This document shows, in pieces, positions 22,200-31,179 of a stretch of 40,784 nt of DNA. How positions within the stretch are numbered: the stretch's first letter is position 1; each line of letters begins with the position of its first letter. Under the pieces are notes generated by a model that worked only from the letters and a program-made list of their open reading frames with translations, had not been told where the DNA came from and did no database searches. The position numbers were made by a program, and so were the translations under genes. Location: the IMG/VR virus record IMGVR_UViG_3300009146_000023, positions 1 to 40,784 of that record. The stretch is one strand, 5' to 3'. The DNA is from a virus.

Positions 22200-22934
22200 A
22201 TGCCGCATCTTTCAGGCGCCGGCGCCGCGATTGGGCACACGGTGCTCTCCTCACGGACGAGTGCCGAACATGCCCTGGGGGCCAAGTACGAAACCAAAGA
22301 CGGTCGGACCTACCGCTACGTCAAAGCAGGTGCCACGCTCGTGGTGGGCAACATGCTGCAGGGGCCGGCGGAGAACACCGACCACGACACGTTGACCGTC
22401 GCGGCTGATGCCGCGCAGGGCGCGACACAGGTCACGCTCACGATGGGCGCGACCGGCGTGACGGCGAATGACTACGGCGGCGGGTATCTCCTCGTGGATA
22501 CCACGCCGGGGCTTGGCTACGCCTATCGCATCAGCAGCCATCCCACGGCGGCCAATGCGGCGCCGTGCGTGATCACGCTCGAACCGGAAGATGGCCTGCA
22601 AGTGGCGTTGACCGCGGCGGGCTCGAAATGCACGCTCGTGAGAAATCCGTACAACGGCGTCATTCAGACGCCGATTACGACGCTCACGGGGGCGTGTGTC
22701 GGCGCGGCGGTCTATCCGATTCCCAGCGGGGAGTACGGCTGGATTCAATCCGGGGGCGTGACCTCGGTGCTCATCGCCGGGACGCCCGGCGTGGGGCAAG
22801 CCGTCGTGGTGCCGGGCACCGTGGCGGGCTGCGTGGTGGTGGATGGCGCGACGGCGCCCACGGATGTCGTGGGTCGGATGCTCGTGACGGGTGTGGCCGG
22901 CAAGTGTCTGCCGGTTGCTTTGACCATTGACTGA
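22200..22934 (+). CDS. Head decoration-like protein
   Basis: A 244-residue, glycine/threonine/valine-rich beta protein placed right after the capsid gene. It shows GRTYRYVKAGATLVVGNMLQ near the N-terminus, the type of opening found in capsid-stabilising (DUF2190-like) proteins, and a repeated beta pattern thereafter. A decoration or cement protein is the best guess; it could be a surface protein with an Ig-like fold. Confidence 0.65.
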   Translation: MPHLSGAGAAIGHTVLSSRTSAEHALGAKYETKDGRTYRYVKAGATLVVGNMLQGPAENTDHDTLTVAADAAQGATQVTLTMGATGVTANDYGGGYLLVDTTPGLGYAYRISSHPTAANAAPCVITLEPEDGLQVALTAAGSKCTLVRNPYNGVIQTPITTLTGACVGAAVYPIPSGEYGWIQSGGVTSVLIAGTPGVGQAVVVPGTVAGCVVVDGATAPTDVVGRMLVTGVAGKCLPVALTID

Positions 22935-22943
22935 GTGAACTCC

Positions 22944-22971
22944 CGGGGGGTCGGGCCTCGGCCCCCCGTTT
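22944..22971 (+). terminator. Hairpin after the decoration gene
   Basis: CGGGGGG (22944-22950) pairs with CCCCCCG (22962-22968), followed by TTTCT. A stable stem with a poor T-run, it is probably a partial terminator or mRNA-stabilising end that sets capsid messages apart from the genes downstream. Confidence 0.6.
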
Positions 22972-22987
22972 CTGAAGGAACGTTTGT

Positions 22988-23686
22988 ATGAGCTTCGACC
23001 GAATCCGTGAGCGGGAAGCCGAACTTGAGCGCAAGGATCAGGACCGCCGGTTGACCGAAGCCGCGAAGGACGCGATTGCGGCGCAGAATCCGGTGCTCGA
23101 CACCATCAACAAGATGGTCGAGGTGATGACCGCTGACCGGCAGCAGAGCCAGAACGCGATGCTGCAAGCGCAACTCGACGCCATGAAGGCGCAGTACGAG
23201 CTGCAAGCCAAAGGGAATGCGGATGCGGTGCGCCGGTCCCTCCAGCCGAGTAACGACACGCATCCGGCCATCAGCGCCTACAGCTATCCCGAAGGGAACG
23301 TCTTGCGTCCGAAGCCCAAGCTGACGCGCGAATCGTATTGGGTCGGGCATCGCATCAGCGAAGACGAACTCAATCCACTAGAGATTGAGTTACTCAATCA
23401 GGTGAAGGCGGGCCGCTATCACGGCGGCAAGTGGCTCGTGAAGGAAAACACCGACGATACGGGCACGACACGCCGGGTCGAGGTGTGGTTTCCCACGAAG
23501 GATATTGACCATCGGATGGAAGTGCCGCACTCGGCGGATCCCGTGATGACGGGCATGGCGTTGATGCTCCAGGAGATGGTGACGGGGCAAGCCCCGGTCG
23601 CGAGTCTCGGCCCGCTCCATGCGCGCATTCAGGAACTCGAAGCGCAACTTGCGGTCAAGCAGGACATGGCGGCGCTCGCTGTCTGA
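22988..23686 (+). CDS. Virion-operon coiled-coil protein
   Basis: A 232-residue protein. Residues 1-75 are a charged coiled coil (RIREREAELERKDQDRRL). A middle domain (about 95-190) contains ESYWVGHRISEDELNPLEIE and KWLVKENTDDTGTTRRVEVW, followed by a helical tail. It seems a conserved structural-operon protein of short-tailed phages, function unknown to me. A GAAGGAA site precedes the ATG. Confidence 0.68.
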   Translation: MSFDRIREREAELERKDQDRRLTEAAKDAIAAQNPVLDTINKMVEVMTADRQQSQNAMLQAQLDAMKAQYELQAKGNADAVRRSLQPSNDTHPAISAYSYPEGNVLRPKPKLTRESYWVGHRISEDELNPLEIELLNQVKAGRYHGGKWLVKENTDDTGTTRRVEVWFPTKDIDHRMEVPHSADPVMTGMALMLQEMVTGQAPVASLGPLHARIQELEAQLAVKQDMAALAV

Positions 23687-23701
23687 GCCGGTGGAGGGTC
23701 G

Positions 23702-24661
23702 ATGACCCTGAGCGAGATTCTTCAGGCGGCGTACGCGAAGTTGAATTACGTCAGTGCGCCGCCCGCGGCGGTCACGACCCGGTTCACGCAATCCCTCAAT
23801 GCGTGGCATCGGCGCATCCTCGCGCAGCCGGGCATGGGCCTCGTGCGTGATGCGGTCTATACGCTGACCACGGTGGACGGCACGGCGGAGTATGCGCTCC
23901 CGCCCACGGTGGGCCGCCTCATCGGCATTACGCAGATCAGTCAAGGCATTCCGCTCGTGGAGCGGAGCCTGGATTGGTTCCGCCGGCATGACCCCCAACA
24001 GACGAGCATCGGCGCCCCGTCCTCGGTCTATATCCCTCTCGGCGAACGGCACGTTCAGGCGCAGCCCGCCGACGCCAGCGAACTCTTTGTGGACTCCACG
24101 AGCGCCAGCGATACGGGCACGGCGTTCTGCGACGTGACGCGCATCGGCGGCTATCCGCGTAGCCTGAGTGCCGTGATGACCGGCGCGACGGCGGTCAGTC
24201 TCGGGGCCGCGGCCGTGGATGCGATTTGGATTAACAAGTTCTATCTCTCGGTGCCGGCGGTCGGGACCGTCACGCTCCACGAAGACATCGAAGGCGGCGT
24301 CGAGTTGGCGCGGATTCCCATTGGGCAGACCTATGCGCGGTATCCGTGGATTCGGTTGTGGCCGACGCCGGCCGGCGAAGACTATGCGATTGATTACACG
24401 CGCACGCTCGTGGATCTGGTGAACGGCAGCGATGAACCCTTGTGGCCCGCAGACTTTCATTGGCTCCTCGTCGCGGCGATTGAGTACGAGGAATTTGTGA
24501 AGACCGATGACAGTCGAGCGCGCACGCGGTTGCAGGAAATCGACGCCGGGCTGCGGGATTTGAAATCGTGGCTGTTCAATCGCCCAGGGACGGTCTACGT
24601 GCCGGGGCAGCGCGAGCCGGGCCGGTCCTCGCTCGGCCCGTGGTTTCCGGCGGGCACCTAG
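23702..24661 (+). CDS. Head-tail adaptor-like protein
   Basis: A 319-residue protein starting with a helical bundle (MTLSEILQAAYAKLNYV, TRFTQSLNAWHRRILAQPG) and continuing with a beta domain (TLTTVDGTAEYALPPTVGRL). It ends in helices that contain FHWLLVAAIEYEEFVKTDDS and RLQEIDAGLRDLKSWL. This helix-beta insert-helix plan is that of ring-forming adaptors between portal and tail in short-tailed phages. It directly abuts the tail hub gene. Confidence 0.68.
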   Translation: MTLSEILQAAYAKLNYVSAPPAAVTTRFTQSLNAWHRRILAQPGMGLVRDAVYTLTTVDGTAEYALPPTVGRLIGITQISQGIPLVERSLDWFRRHDPQQTSIGAPSSVYIPLGERHVQAQPADASELFVDSTSASDTGTAFCDVTRIGGYPRSLSAVMTGATAVSLGAAAVDAIWINKFYLSVPAVGTVTLHEDIEGGVELARIPIGQTYARYPWIRLWPTPAGEDYAIDYTRTLVDLVNGSDEPLWPADFHWLLVAAIEYEEFVKTDDSRARTRLQEIDAGLRDLKSWLFNRPGTVYVPGQREPGRSSLGPWFPAGT

Positions 24662-26584
24662 ATGGGGCGGCAGTCCGAGACGGCGATTGCGATTCTGGAT
24701 GCGCGCGGGGGACGCAATGGGGGCGACCCGCCGCTGTCCTTGCCGGATACCCAGCTCGCTGAAGCGATGAACGTCGATTTTTGGGAAGGGACGCTCGCGC
24801 ACAAACGGCTCGGCGCCGAGGCCGTGAGTCTGACGTGCAGTAGTGGGGGCCCGTTCGCCTTGGTGGCGACGTTGCTCTCACATTTGCCCACGGCGGATCT
24901 GACGGCGTTGGAACTGTGGGCCTTCGATATCAGCGCCCAAGTCTTTCGGTTGGCGGCGTCTACGTCCTGGGTGGAACTCACGCCTAGCGATGCGATAGAG
25001 GCGCCGTATTACGACGTGACGGGGGCGAGCGCGCAGGGCTGGCTCTTTCTTTGTTACAACTCGGCCGTCAATCGCCTGCACGTCTGGGATGGAACGAGTC
25101 TCCGGCGCGTCGGCTTGAGCACCCCGGGGGCCGCGCCGACCTTGGCGACTATCGTCGGTTCGGGCCCGACGTTCACGCGCCATTACCGCGTGCGGTGGGC
25201 GCATATCGTGGGCGCGGACACGATACGGCGGTCTGAAGCGGGCGCGTCCGCCAGTCATTCCATCGCGGCACAGGTAGGCATCCGGGTCACGCGCCCCACG
25301 GCGGCCGGCGACGGGGAAACGCATTGGGAAGTCGAGTATGCGGAGGCGGCGCTCGGGCCGTGGTATCGCGCCGCGCAAGTCGCGATTGGGACGACGACGT
25401 ATGACGACACCGCGGCGCAGATAGACACGACGAATCTCACCGCCTCGGCGGGTGCGCATACGGCGCCGACCTCGTGGAAGTACATCGTGCATGACCAGGG
25501 GCGGCTCTTGGGCGCAGGGGCGTGGGAAACGCCGGGGCGCCACTCGCGGGTCTGGTTCACGGCGCAGCTCGGCTCCTCCGAGATGGGCGACCTCGAGCGC
25601 GTGCCGATGACGACGGATTTCCAGAACTGGGTGGATCTGGACGAGCACGATGGCGGGTTCATTACCGGCTTTGGCGGGCCAATGGACGGCGCGGTCTACG
25701 TGTTCAAGTACCGCCAGATTTGGAAACTGGTCCGCACGGGCAATGCGACGGCGCCGTATCGGCCCTATCCGCTGACAAAGGCGATTGGGTCCGTGCGGCA
25801 GCACGCCATCGTCATGGCGGAGGATGAACGGGGCAACCCGGCCATCTATTTCCTGAGCCATCGCGGGCCGATGCGCCTCGGCGGCGGCGGGCTCGAGTAT
25901 CTCGGCAACGACGTGGAAGACCTGTGGGAATCGTTCAACCCGGAAGCGACCCAGGTCACGGCGCACGGGTTGTACTACCCGGCGAAGCATCAGATTTGGT
26001 GGTGGATTACGCTCCTCGGCCAGAACGCACCCTCAATGAAGCTCGTCTTCGATGTGCGGTTGGGGCGCACGACGGCAGAGGGCGTGGGCATGGGCTGGAG
26101 TCAACACGCGGGACGCTCGGCGGCGACCTATACGGGGGTGCTCTTTGCGAACACGCTCGGCGCCACGATGTCCCGGGACTTGAAACCGTATGTCAGCACG
26201 CGGGACGCGGTGGCGATTCTGAAGTGCGACACGGGCACCGACGACAACGGCGAGACGTTTCAGGCGTACGTGACGACGGCGGCGCTCCCGATTGGGGGGC
26301 TGCTGCGGCAAGGGCAAGTCGGGCAACCCGTGCTCGTCGCGAATGCGGCGAGTGGCGTGTCGATTCAGGCCACGGTGAGTCGGGATTTCGGCGTCGAGAC
26401 GAAGACGGGGAGTGTCGTGTTGACGCCGGCCGGGAGTGAGTCGCGCGTGCTCCCGCAGTTTGAGGCGTTGGAGTTGGCGGGCGTGACGACGGTGCAATAC
26501 ACGATTGGGGATGCGGCGGCGGTGAATAACGCCTGGACGCTGGATGCCTTCGTGATTCCCTACACCGTGCAGGAGCCCCGATGA
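24662..26584 (+). CDS. Tail hub/nozzle-like beta-propeller protein
   Basis: A 640-residue, beta-rich protein. Repeated segments with aromatic-glycine patterns (LELWAFDISAQVFRL, GWLFLCYNSAVNRLHVWDG, AVYVFKYRQIWKLVRTG, HGLYYPAKHQIWWWITLLG) suggest a propeller, as in P22 gp10 and T7 gp12-type nozzle proteins. Position after the adaptor fits. It would form the tail tube in a short-tailed virion. The next gene overlaps its TGA. Confidence 0.65.
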   Translation: MGRQSETAIAILDARGGRNGGDPPLSLPDTQLAEAMNVDFWEGTLAHKRLGAEAVSLTCSSGGPFALVATLLSHLPTADLTALELWAFDISAQVFRLAASTSWVELTPSDAIEAPYYDVTGASAQGWLFLCYNSAVNRLHVWDGTSLRRVGLSTPGAAPTLATIVGSGPTFTRHYRVRWAHIVGADTIRRSEAGASASHSIAAQVGIRVTRPTAAGDGETHWEVEYAEAALGPWYRAAQVAIGTTTYDDTAAQIDTTNLTASAGAHTAPTSWKYIVHDQGRLLGAGAWETPGRHSRVWFTAQLGSSEMGDLERVPMTTDFQNWVDLDEHDGGFITGFGGPMDGAVYVFKYRQIWKLVRTGNATAPYRPYPLTKAIGSVRQHAIVMAEDERGNPAIYFLSHRGPMRLGGGGLEYLGNDVEDLWESFNPEATQVTAHGLYYPAKHQIWWWITLLGQNAPSMKLVFDVRLGRTTAEGVGMGWSQHAGRSAATYTGVLFANTLGATMSRDLKPYVSTRDAVAILKCDTGTDDNGETFQAYVTTAALPIGGLLRQGQVGQPVLVANAASGVSIQATVSRDFGVETKTGSVVLTPAGSESRVLPQFEALELAGVTTVQYTIGDAAAVNNAWTLDAFVIPYTVQEPR

Positions 26585-27069
26585 AACATCGGGAACAACT
26601 CGGGCGCCTGAGTATGCCGCTCGTGGATGAATTTGATGAGATGGAAAGTCTCGTCTCGACGTGGTTGCGGATGGAGCATCACGACGATGGCCGGCATAAA
26701 GCCATCAGTGTCGATGCCCTCACTCTCGGCGGCGCGTCGGTCATTGCCCCGTCCGCGATTCTGACGCCGGATGTGGTGACGAGCAATAAGAACAACTATG
26801 CGCCGGGGATTGCGGGCAAGCGCGTCGTGCGCAGCGCCACGAATGCGTCCCGCAACTTTACCGGATTGGAAGAAGGCACGGCGGGGCAAGTGCTGGATTG
26901 GTGGAACGTGGGCGCGCAGGACGAAGTGTTCATCCATGCGAGTAGTTCCTCAGACGCGCCGAAGCGGTTTCTGTGTCCCGGTAGCGTGGACTTCACGCTC
27001 AACGCCAATGACGGCATGACCCTCTGGCGCGACGGAACGAGCAACCGTTGGCGCATTCGCGAACGGTAA
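26581..27069 (+). CDS. Small virion protein
   Basis: A 162-residue protein with an N-terminal helix (EFDEMESLVSTWLRMEHHDDG), the short GGASVIAPSAILTPD, and a C-terminal beta domain (RFLCPGSVDFTLNANDGMTLWRDG, RWRIRE) typical of small fibre or tail-surface proteins. Coupled to the hub gene by four overlapping bases. Confidence 0.62.
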   Translation: MKHREQLGRLSMPLVDEFDEMESLVSTWLRMEHHDDGRHKAISVDALTLGGASVIAPSAILTPDVVTSNKNNYAPGIAGKRVVRSATNASRNFTGLEEGTAGQVLDWWNVGAQDEVFIHASSSSDAPKRFLCPGSVDFTLNANDGMTLWRDGTSNRWRIRER

Positions 27070-27075
27070 AGGACG

Positions 27076-28245
27076 ATGCCCACACTCACGGATAGTCCGA
27101 TGTATCGCACGTTGGCGCAACGGCTGCTGGGGGGCGGTGGCTTTCAACCGCCCGCGCCAGGGGCTCCGCCGCCCGCGCCCGTGGACGCCCCGTTGCAGCC
27201 GCACACGCCGGAGCCGGTCCCCCCCGTGGCGGCGACCCCGCCGCTGCCGCCGGATGGCAACACAGGGATTACGGGGGGGCTCCCGCCGGGGACGGTGCCG
27301 GTAGACCCGGCCGCGCCGCCGATGCCGAACCAGGATTTACCCGTGCCCCCGGCGCCGCCCGCGCCGAATCAAGAGGTGCCCGCGGCCCCCACGGTGCCGG
27401 AACCGCCGCCGCCTCCACCTCCACCTCCGCCGGTCGTACCGCCCGTGCCCGCGCCCGTCGATGAGGCCGCGCAACGGGCCGCGTTTGAACGGTTGATGCA
27501 GGCGTTGATGCAGAGCACGGGACAAGCGCCCGTCACGCCCGGCGTGCCGGCGGCGCTACCTGGGCCTCCGGTGGGTGTCCCCCCACCGCCGCCGGGGGCC
27601 GTGGCGCCGCCGAGTGGCCGCTTTGTCCAAGCGGGCCATTCCGGCAGTGCCCCGCCGGGATTCTCGAATACGAAATGGGACGACCCGAATCATCAGACGC
27701 CGAAATACATCTGGGGCCGGGCGATGAACGCGGCGCAAGGGGAACTCCAAAAACTGCGCGGCGATGAAGCGGGGTCGAAAGCGTTTCTCCAACAGCTCGC
27801 CACGGAACTGAAACCGCAATTCGAGAAGGCCGGCGCGGAAGTGCTCGAGATTTCCGGCGAAGGCATGATCATCGACATGCACGACGGCGGCGGCCCGCAT
27901 CACGTAGACCTCGCGCAGGACGTGGGCGGCAAGAACGCCACGCAGTGGCACACCCCCGATGACGATGCGAAGAAGCCGGGCCGCGGCGGGATGGGCGGCG
28001 GCGGTGTCGGGGCGGGCGCTGGTGGCGGCAATTTCCTGTCCATGCTCGCGCCGGGCCTCATGGCGGGGCAGGGCGGGAACTTCAGTCAAGCTGGACTCCT
28101 CGCGCAGCGGGCGCTTGGCGGCGGCTTCGGCGGCTTTGGGGCCGGCGGTGACGGCGCCAAGGGCGCGCAAGAGGGCACGAAGAAACAAGGGATGCGCGAA
28201 CTGTTGATGCAGCGCATGGGAGGCCGACGTGGCGCTACTCGCTAA
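27076..28245 (+). CDS. Proline-rich virion protein with a C-terminal glycine tail
   Basis: A 389-residue protein in three parts. Residues about 20-195 are an extreme proline linker (including PPPPPPPPPPVVPPVPAP). About 205-300 is a folded domain (NTKWDDPNHQTPKYIWGRAM, then EVLEISGEGMIIDMHDGGG). The end is glycine-rich with membrane-interacting character. Such proteins occur among internal or ejected virion proteins; no enzymatic motif is seen. It overlaps the next gene by 17 bases. Confidence 0.6.
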   Translation: MPTLTDSPMYRTLAQRLLGGGGFQPPAPGAPPPAPVDAPLQPHTPEPVPPVAATPPLPPDGNTGITGGLPPGTVPVDPAAPPMPNQDLPVPPAPPAPNQEVPAAPTVPEPPPPPPPPPPVVPPVPAPVDEAAQRAAFERLMQALMQSTGQAPVTPGVPAALPGPPVGVPPPPPGAVAPPSGRFVQAGHSGSAPPGFSNTKWDDPNHQTPKYIWGRAMNAAQGELQKLRGDEAGSKAFLQQLATELKPQFEKAGAEVLEISGEGMIIDMHDGGGPHHVDLAQDVGGKNATQWHTPDDDAKKPGRGGMGGGGVGAGAGGGNFLSMLAPGLMAGQGGNFSQAGLLAQRALGGGFGGFGAGGDGAKGAQEGTKKQGMRELLMQRMGGRRGATR

Positions 28246-29122
28246 TTCCGTCCAACCGAAACCGCTCCTCACGGCGCCCAAGCCGCTCGCAGCGCCGCTG
28301 GCGACGGCGAAGCCCTTGCCGGCCCCGTTGCCCGGCGCGAAGCCGTTACCCGAACCCGTGAAGGGCAACCTGCCCGTCCAGACGCCCGTAGCCCCGAAGC
28401 CGACTGCGCCGCGTCCCCCGAACATCGGGGCGCTGCAATCCGCGTTGGGGCAAGTGGCGCCCGGGTCATCCGCGCACACCGCGCTCACGAAGCAATTGGC
28501 GGCGGCGCAAGCGATGCCCGCGGCCCCTGGTACGGCGGCCCCGGGGAACATGCAGCAGATTTTCACGCAGCGGCTCAATGCCCTGATGAACCAGGATCCG
28601 AACGCGCTGACGGCGAATGACCCGCGCGTGCGCGACCAGATTGCCGCGGCCGACATGGGACTCACGCGCGCCAGCGAGCAACGGCAAGCGCAGCTCGCGG
28701 AACAGATGGCGACCGAAGGCTTAGGCGATTCCGGCGCGCTCCAGGCGGGGACCGAACGCGCGATGCAGGATCAGGGCGAAGCGTCCGCCGTGATGCGCTC
28801 GCAAATCATGGCGCAGCAACTCCAAGCGCAACGTGATCAGGTGATGCAGGCGTTGCAGCTCGGCGGCGCCACGCTGGACGCCGAGAAACAACGGGCACTC
28901 GCGAAGCAACTCGCCTCGATTGATGCGGCGATTCGTCGGCAGGGGCTCGATGTGCAGTCCAAGCTCGGACAGGGCCAACTCAATCTGGGCTTCTTCAATG
29001 CGCTCAATCAGGCGCAGCAGTACAAGCAGGGTCTTTCGCAAGCGAACCAGCATTTCTACGACACCCTCGGCTGGGACATGGGGAAATTCCAGACCATGTA
29101 CAACCAGGACTTGTACAAGTAA
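28229..29122 (+). CDS. Internal virion-like helical protein
   Basis: A 297-residue protein. A Pro/Ala/Lys repetitive N-terminus (about 1-65, repeats of KPLPAPLPGA type) is followed by a long helical region (about 105-270) rich in Gln and Ala (ASEQRQAQLAEQMATEGLGD, SQIMAQQLQAQRDQVMQ). Related helical proteins in short-tailed phages are ejected with DNA. The start is a GTG with GGGAGG upstream. Its TAA is in the same frame as the following gene. Confidence 0.62.
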   Translation: MALLANSVQPKPLLTAPKPLAAPLATAKPLPAPLPGAKPLPEPVKGNLPVQTPVAPKPTAPRPPNIGALQSALGQVAPGSSAHTALTKQLAAAQAMPAAPGTAAPGNMQQIFTQRLNALMNQDPNALTANDPRVRDQIAAADMGLTRASEQRQAQLAEQMATEGLGDSGALQAGTERAMQDQGEASAVMRSQIMAQQLQAQRDQVMQALQLGGATLDAEKQRALAKQLASIDAAIRRQGLDVQSKLGQGQLNLGFFNALNQAQQYKQGLSQANQHFYDTLGWDMGKFQTMYNQDLYK

Positions 29123-29140
29123 AGGAAGGCGGGTAGCTCT

Positions 29141-30097
29141 ACGGGGTTCTGGTCATCGTTCGGCAAAATCCTCGGGCCCGCGGCGGCGATTGCGGGGGCC
29201 CCGTTTACCGGAGGGGCGACCCTCGCGGCCTTACCGGCCATGCTCGGGAATGCCGGCGGCATCATCAACGGGATTACGGGCGGGGCGGCTGGCGCGGGCC
29301 AAGCGGCGGGCGGCGCGGCCGAAGGACGGCTCGCGGCCAATCAGCAGCAGATTGAACGCGACCGGACGAGTGCCGGCGTCTACAACACGCAGCAGCAAGC
29401 CCTCCTCGACAGCATCCGCGGCGAAAACCAGGGTGCGACTGATGTCGGGCAGTTAGACCTCGGGGCCGACCGCAACATGGCGGACCTCTACGCCACACGG
29501 CAACGGGCGCAACTCGATGCGTTGATTGCCGGCGACCAGTCGATGCGGGATCAGGCGCGGATTGACCTAGACCGGAAGCAATTTGCGCTGGACGCGCCGA
29601 CGACGCTCACGGATCAAGCCGTCCGCGCCGACCGGCTCGGCAATGCGATGCCGCTCACGCTCAGTCATCCGCGGGCGGTGATTCCCGGGATGAGTGGCGG
29701 CTATACGCCCTCCGATGAACTCCGCTCGGGCATGAAAGACATGCTCACGGAACGGTTGGCACAGGCGAAGGCCGGGCCGCAGTTTGACCCGTTGACGCAG
29801 ACCGATTTCAAGGGCGGCCTCCTCGACGCGCCGACGCCGACGTATCAGCGGCCGACCCTCCAGGGCTACGAGAATGCGCTCTTGACCCCGCCTGCGCAGA
29901 CCCCGCCAGAAGAAGCCGGGTTCTGGGAAGACCTCGGCGGTGGGATGGGCACGGCCGGTGGGATTCTCGGGGGCGTGCTCGGGGGCATCAATGCGATGCG
30001 GCGCCCGCCCGTGACGACACCGCCCTACAACCCTGCCCCCGCGGCTGCGTACCCACCGCCGGGCTTTACCGGCTTTCTGCCGCCAACCCGGTTTTGA
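29141..30097 (+). CDS. Virion protein whose start codon appears to be ACG
   Basis: About 318 residues. The protein-like sequence begins GFWSSFGKILGPAAAIAGAP, a typical N-terminus for phage internal proteins, and continues into a glycine-rich hydrophobic stretch and helical middle. The first in-frame ATG is 99 bases further on (29240) inside this conserved-looking part. The codon that should be ATG, just before GFWSSF and downstream of AGGAAGG, reads ACG. The frame is open back to the TAA of the previous gene, with no ATG, GTG or TTG. It may use ACG, start at 29240, be read through, or contain a mutation. Confidence 0.6.
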   Translation, partial: TGFWSSFGKILGPAAAIAGAPFTGGATLAALPAMLGNAGGIINGITGGAAGAGQAAGGAAEGRLAANQQQIERDRTSAGVYNTQQQALLDSIRGENQGATDVGQLDLGADRNMADLYATRQRAQLDALIAGDQSMRDQARIDLDRKQFALDAPTTLTDQAVRADRLGNAMPLTLSHPRAVIPGMSGGYTPSDELRSGMKDMLTERLAQAKAGPQFDPLTQTDFKGGLLDAPTPTYQRPTLQGYENALLTPPAQTPPEEAGFWEDLGGGMGTAGGILGGVLGGINAMRRPPVTTPPYNPAPAAAYPPPGFTGFLPPTRF

Positions 30098-30105
30098 GGT
30101 GAGCG

Positions 30106-31179
30106 ATGGGCCTGTATAACGTCGGGTTTGCGGGGCGCGCGGGTGGCGAGTTTGCTGAGCGCCAGATGGAGCAGATTCTTAAGCAACGCATGTTTGAGGA
30201 AGAACAGGCGCGCATGCGAGCCGCGCAGGAGCAACAGGCCGCGGCCGAACAGCAGCGCATGACGTTGGACCGTGAGCGGTTCAGCGAAGGGAAGCGCCAG
30301 TTTGAGGTGGGTGAAGCCCGTTTGACGGCCGCTGACGCTGCCGACCAAGCTGCCAAGGATGCGGCGGAGCGTCGATGGTTTGAAAACATCTCGCAGATGT
30401 CCAACCCGGCCCAGCAGCGATTCGCGGAAGCACGGCATGCCGGCGTGGAAGGTGGCGATGTCCACGACTACGAACTGCCTGACGTGCATGCCGCAGAACT
30501 CGAAGCGGCCAGCCAAGCCGAACTGGATAAAGCGGCGGCCTTAGCCGACATTCAGGGCCGGTTTAACGCGAAGTGGCGGGAACCGCGGCAAGGGCCGGCG
30601 GATAGTCCGATATGGGTGACGCGCAACGGTAAGACCTTGCGCATTCGGGAATCGGAGTATCAGCCGGGCGATGAACCGTACTCAGCCGCAGCCGGGCAAG
30701 AAGGATCAATTCCGGCCACCTTAAAAGAACGGGTGGCGGGGGCCCGCGCGAGCGTCGGCAATTTAGACCGCCTCGAAACGATGATGGGCGACTCGAAGAA
30801 GAACATCCCGTCCTTGATTGGTCCCGGGTCGGGGCGTCTCAACATCCTTGGGCAAAAGATCCCGGGCATTCCGGTCAACGAAGACTTTGCCAGTTTCGCC
30901 GCTGAAACGGCCACGCTCAAGAACGCCATCATCAAAGCGGTCACGGGCGCGCAGATGTCTGAGCCGGAAGCCGCGCGCATCATGCAGCAGATTCCCGATG
31001 TCACGGACAAGCCGGAAGTCTGGGCCGAAAAGGCCCGAACGACGCGCCAGAACATCATCGACCTCGAACGGGAAATCTATCGCGTGAGCGGCGTGCCGCT
31101 GCCGGAACGGACGGGACGGACGCCAACGACAGGCCAATCTAAACCAACACCTACTGACCCGCTTGGACTGAGACGCTAA
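30106..31179 (+). CDS. Internal virion-like coiled-coil protein
   Basis: A 357-residue protein. The first 110 residues are a long charged coiled coil (RQMEQILKQRMFEEEQARMR ...). The second half holds a helical domain (VGNLDRLETMMGDSKKNIPS, FASFAAETATLKNAIIKAVT, SEPEAARIMQQIPDVTDKPE) resembling those found in ejected or internal phage proteins. GGTGAGCG precedes the ATG. Abuts the next gene directly. Confidence 0.62.
   Translation: MGLYNVGFAGRAGGEFAERQMEQILKQRMFEEEQARMRAAQEQQAAAEQQRMTLDRERFSEGKRQFEVGEARLTAADAADQAAKDAAERRWFENISQMSNPAQQRFAEARHAGVEGGDVHDYELPDVHAAELEAASQAELDKAAALADIQGRFNAKWREPRQGPADSPIWVTRNGKTLRIRESEYQPGDEPYSAAAGQEGSIPATLKERVAGARASVGNLDRLETMMGDSKKNIPSLIGPGSGRLNILGQKIPGIPVNEDFASFAAETATLKNAIIKAVTGAQMSEPEAARIMQQIPDVTDKPEVWAEKARTTRQNIIDLEREIYRVSGVPLPERTGRTPTTGQSKPTPTDPLGLRR

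Noticed and set aside
23390-24802. A 470-codon minus-strand frame opposite the coiled-coil and adaptor genes
   Set aside because: Shadow of well-formed plus-strand genes; composition is Arg/His-rich and no family pattern is seen.
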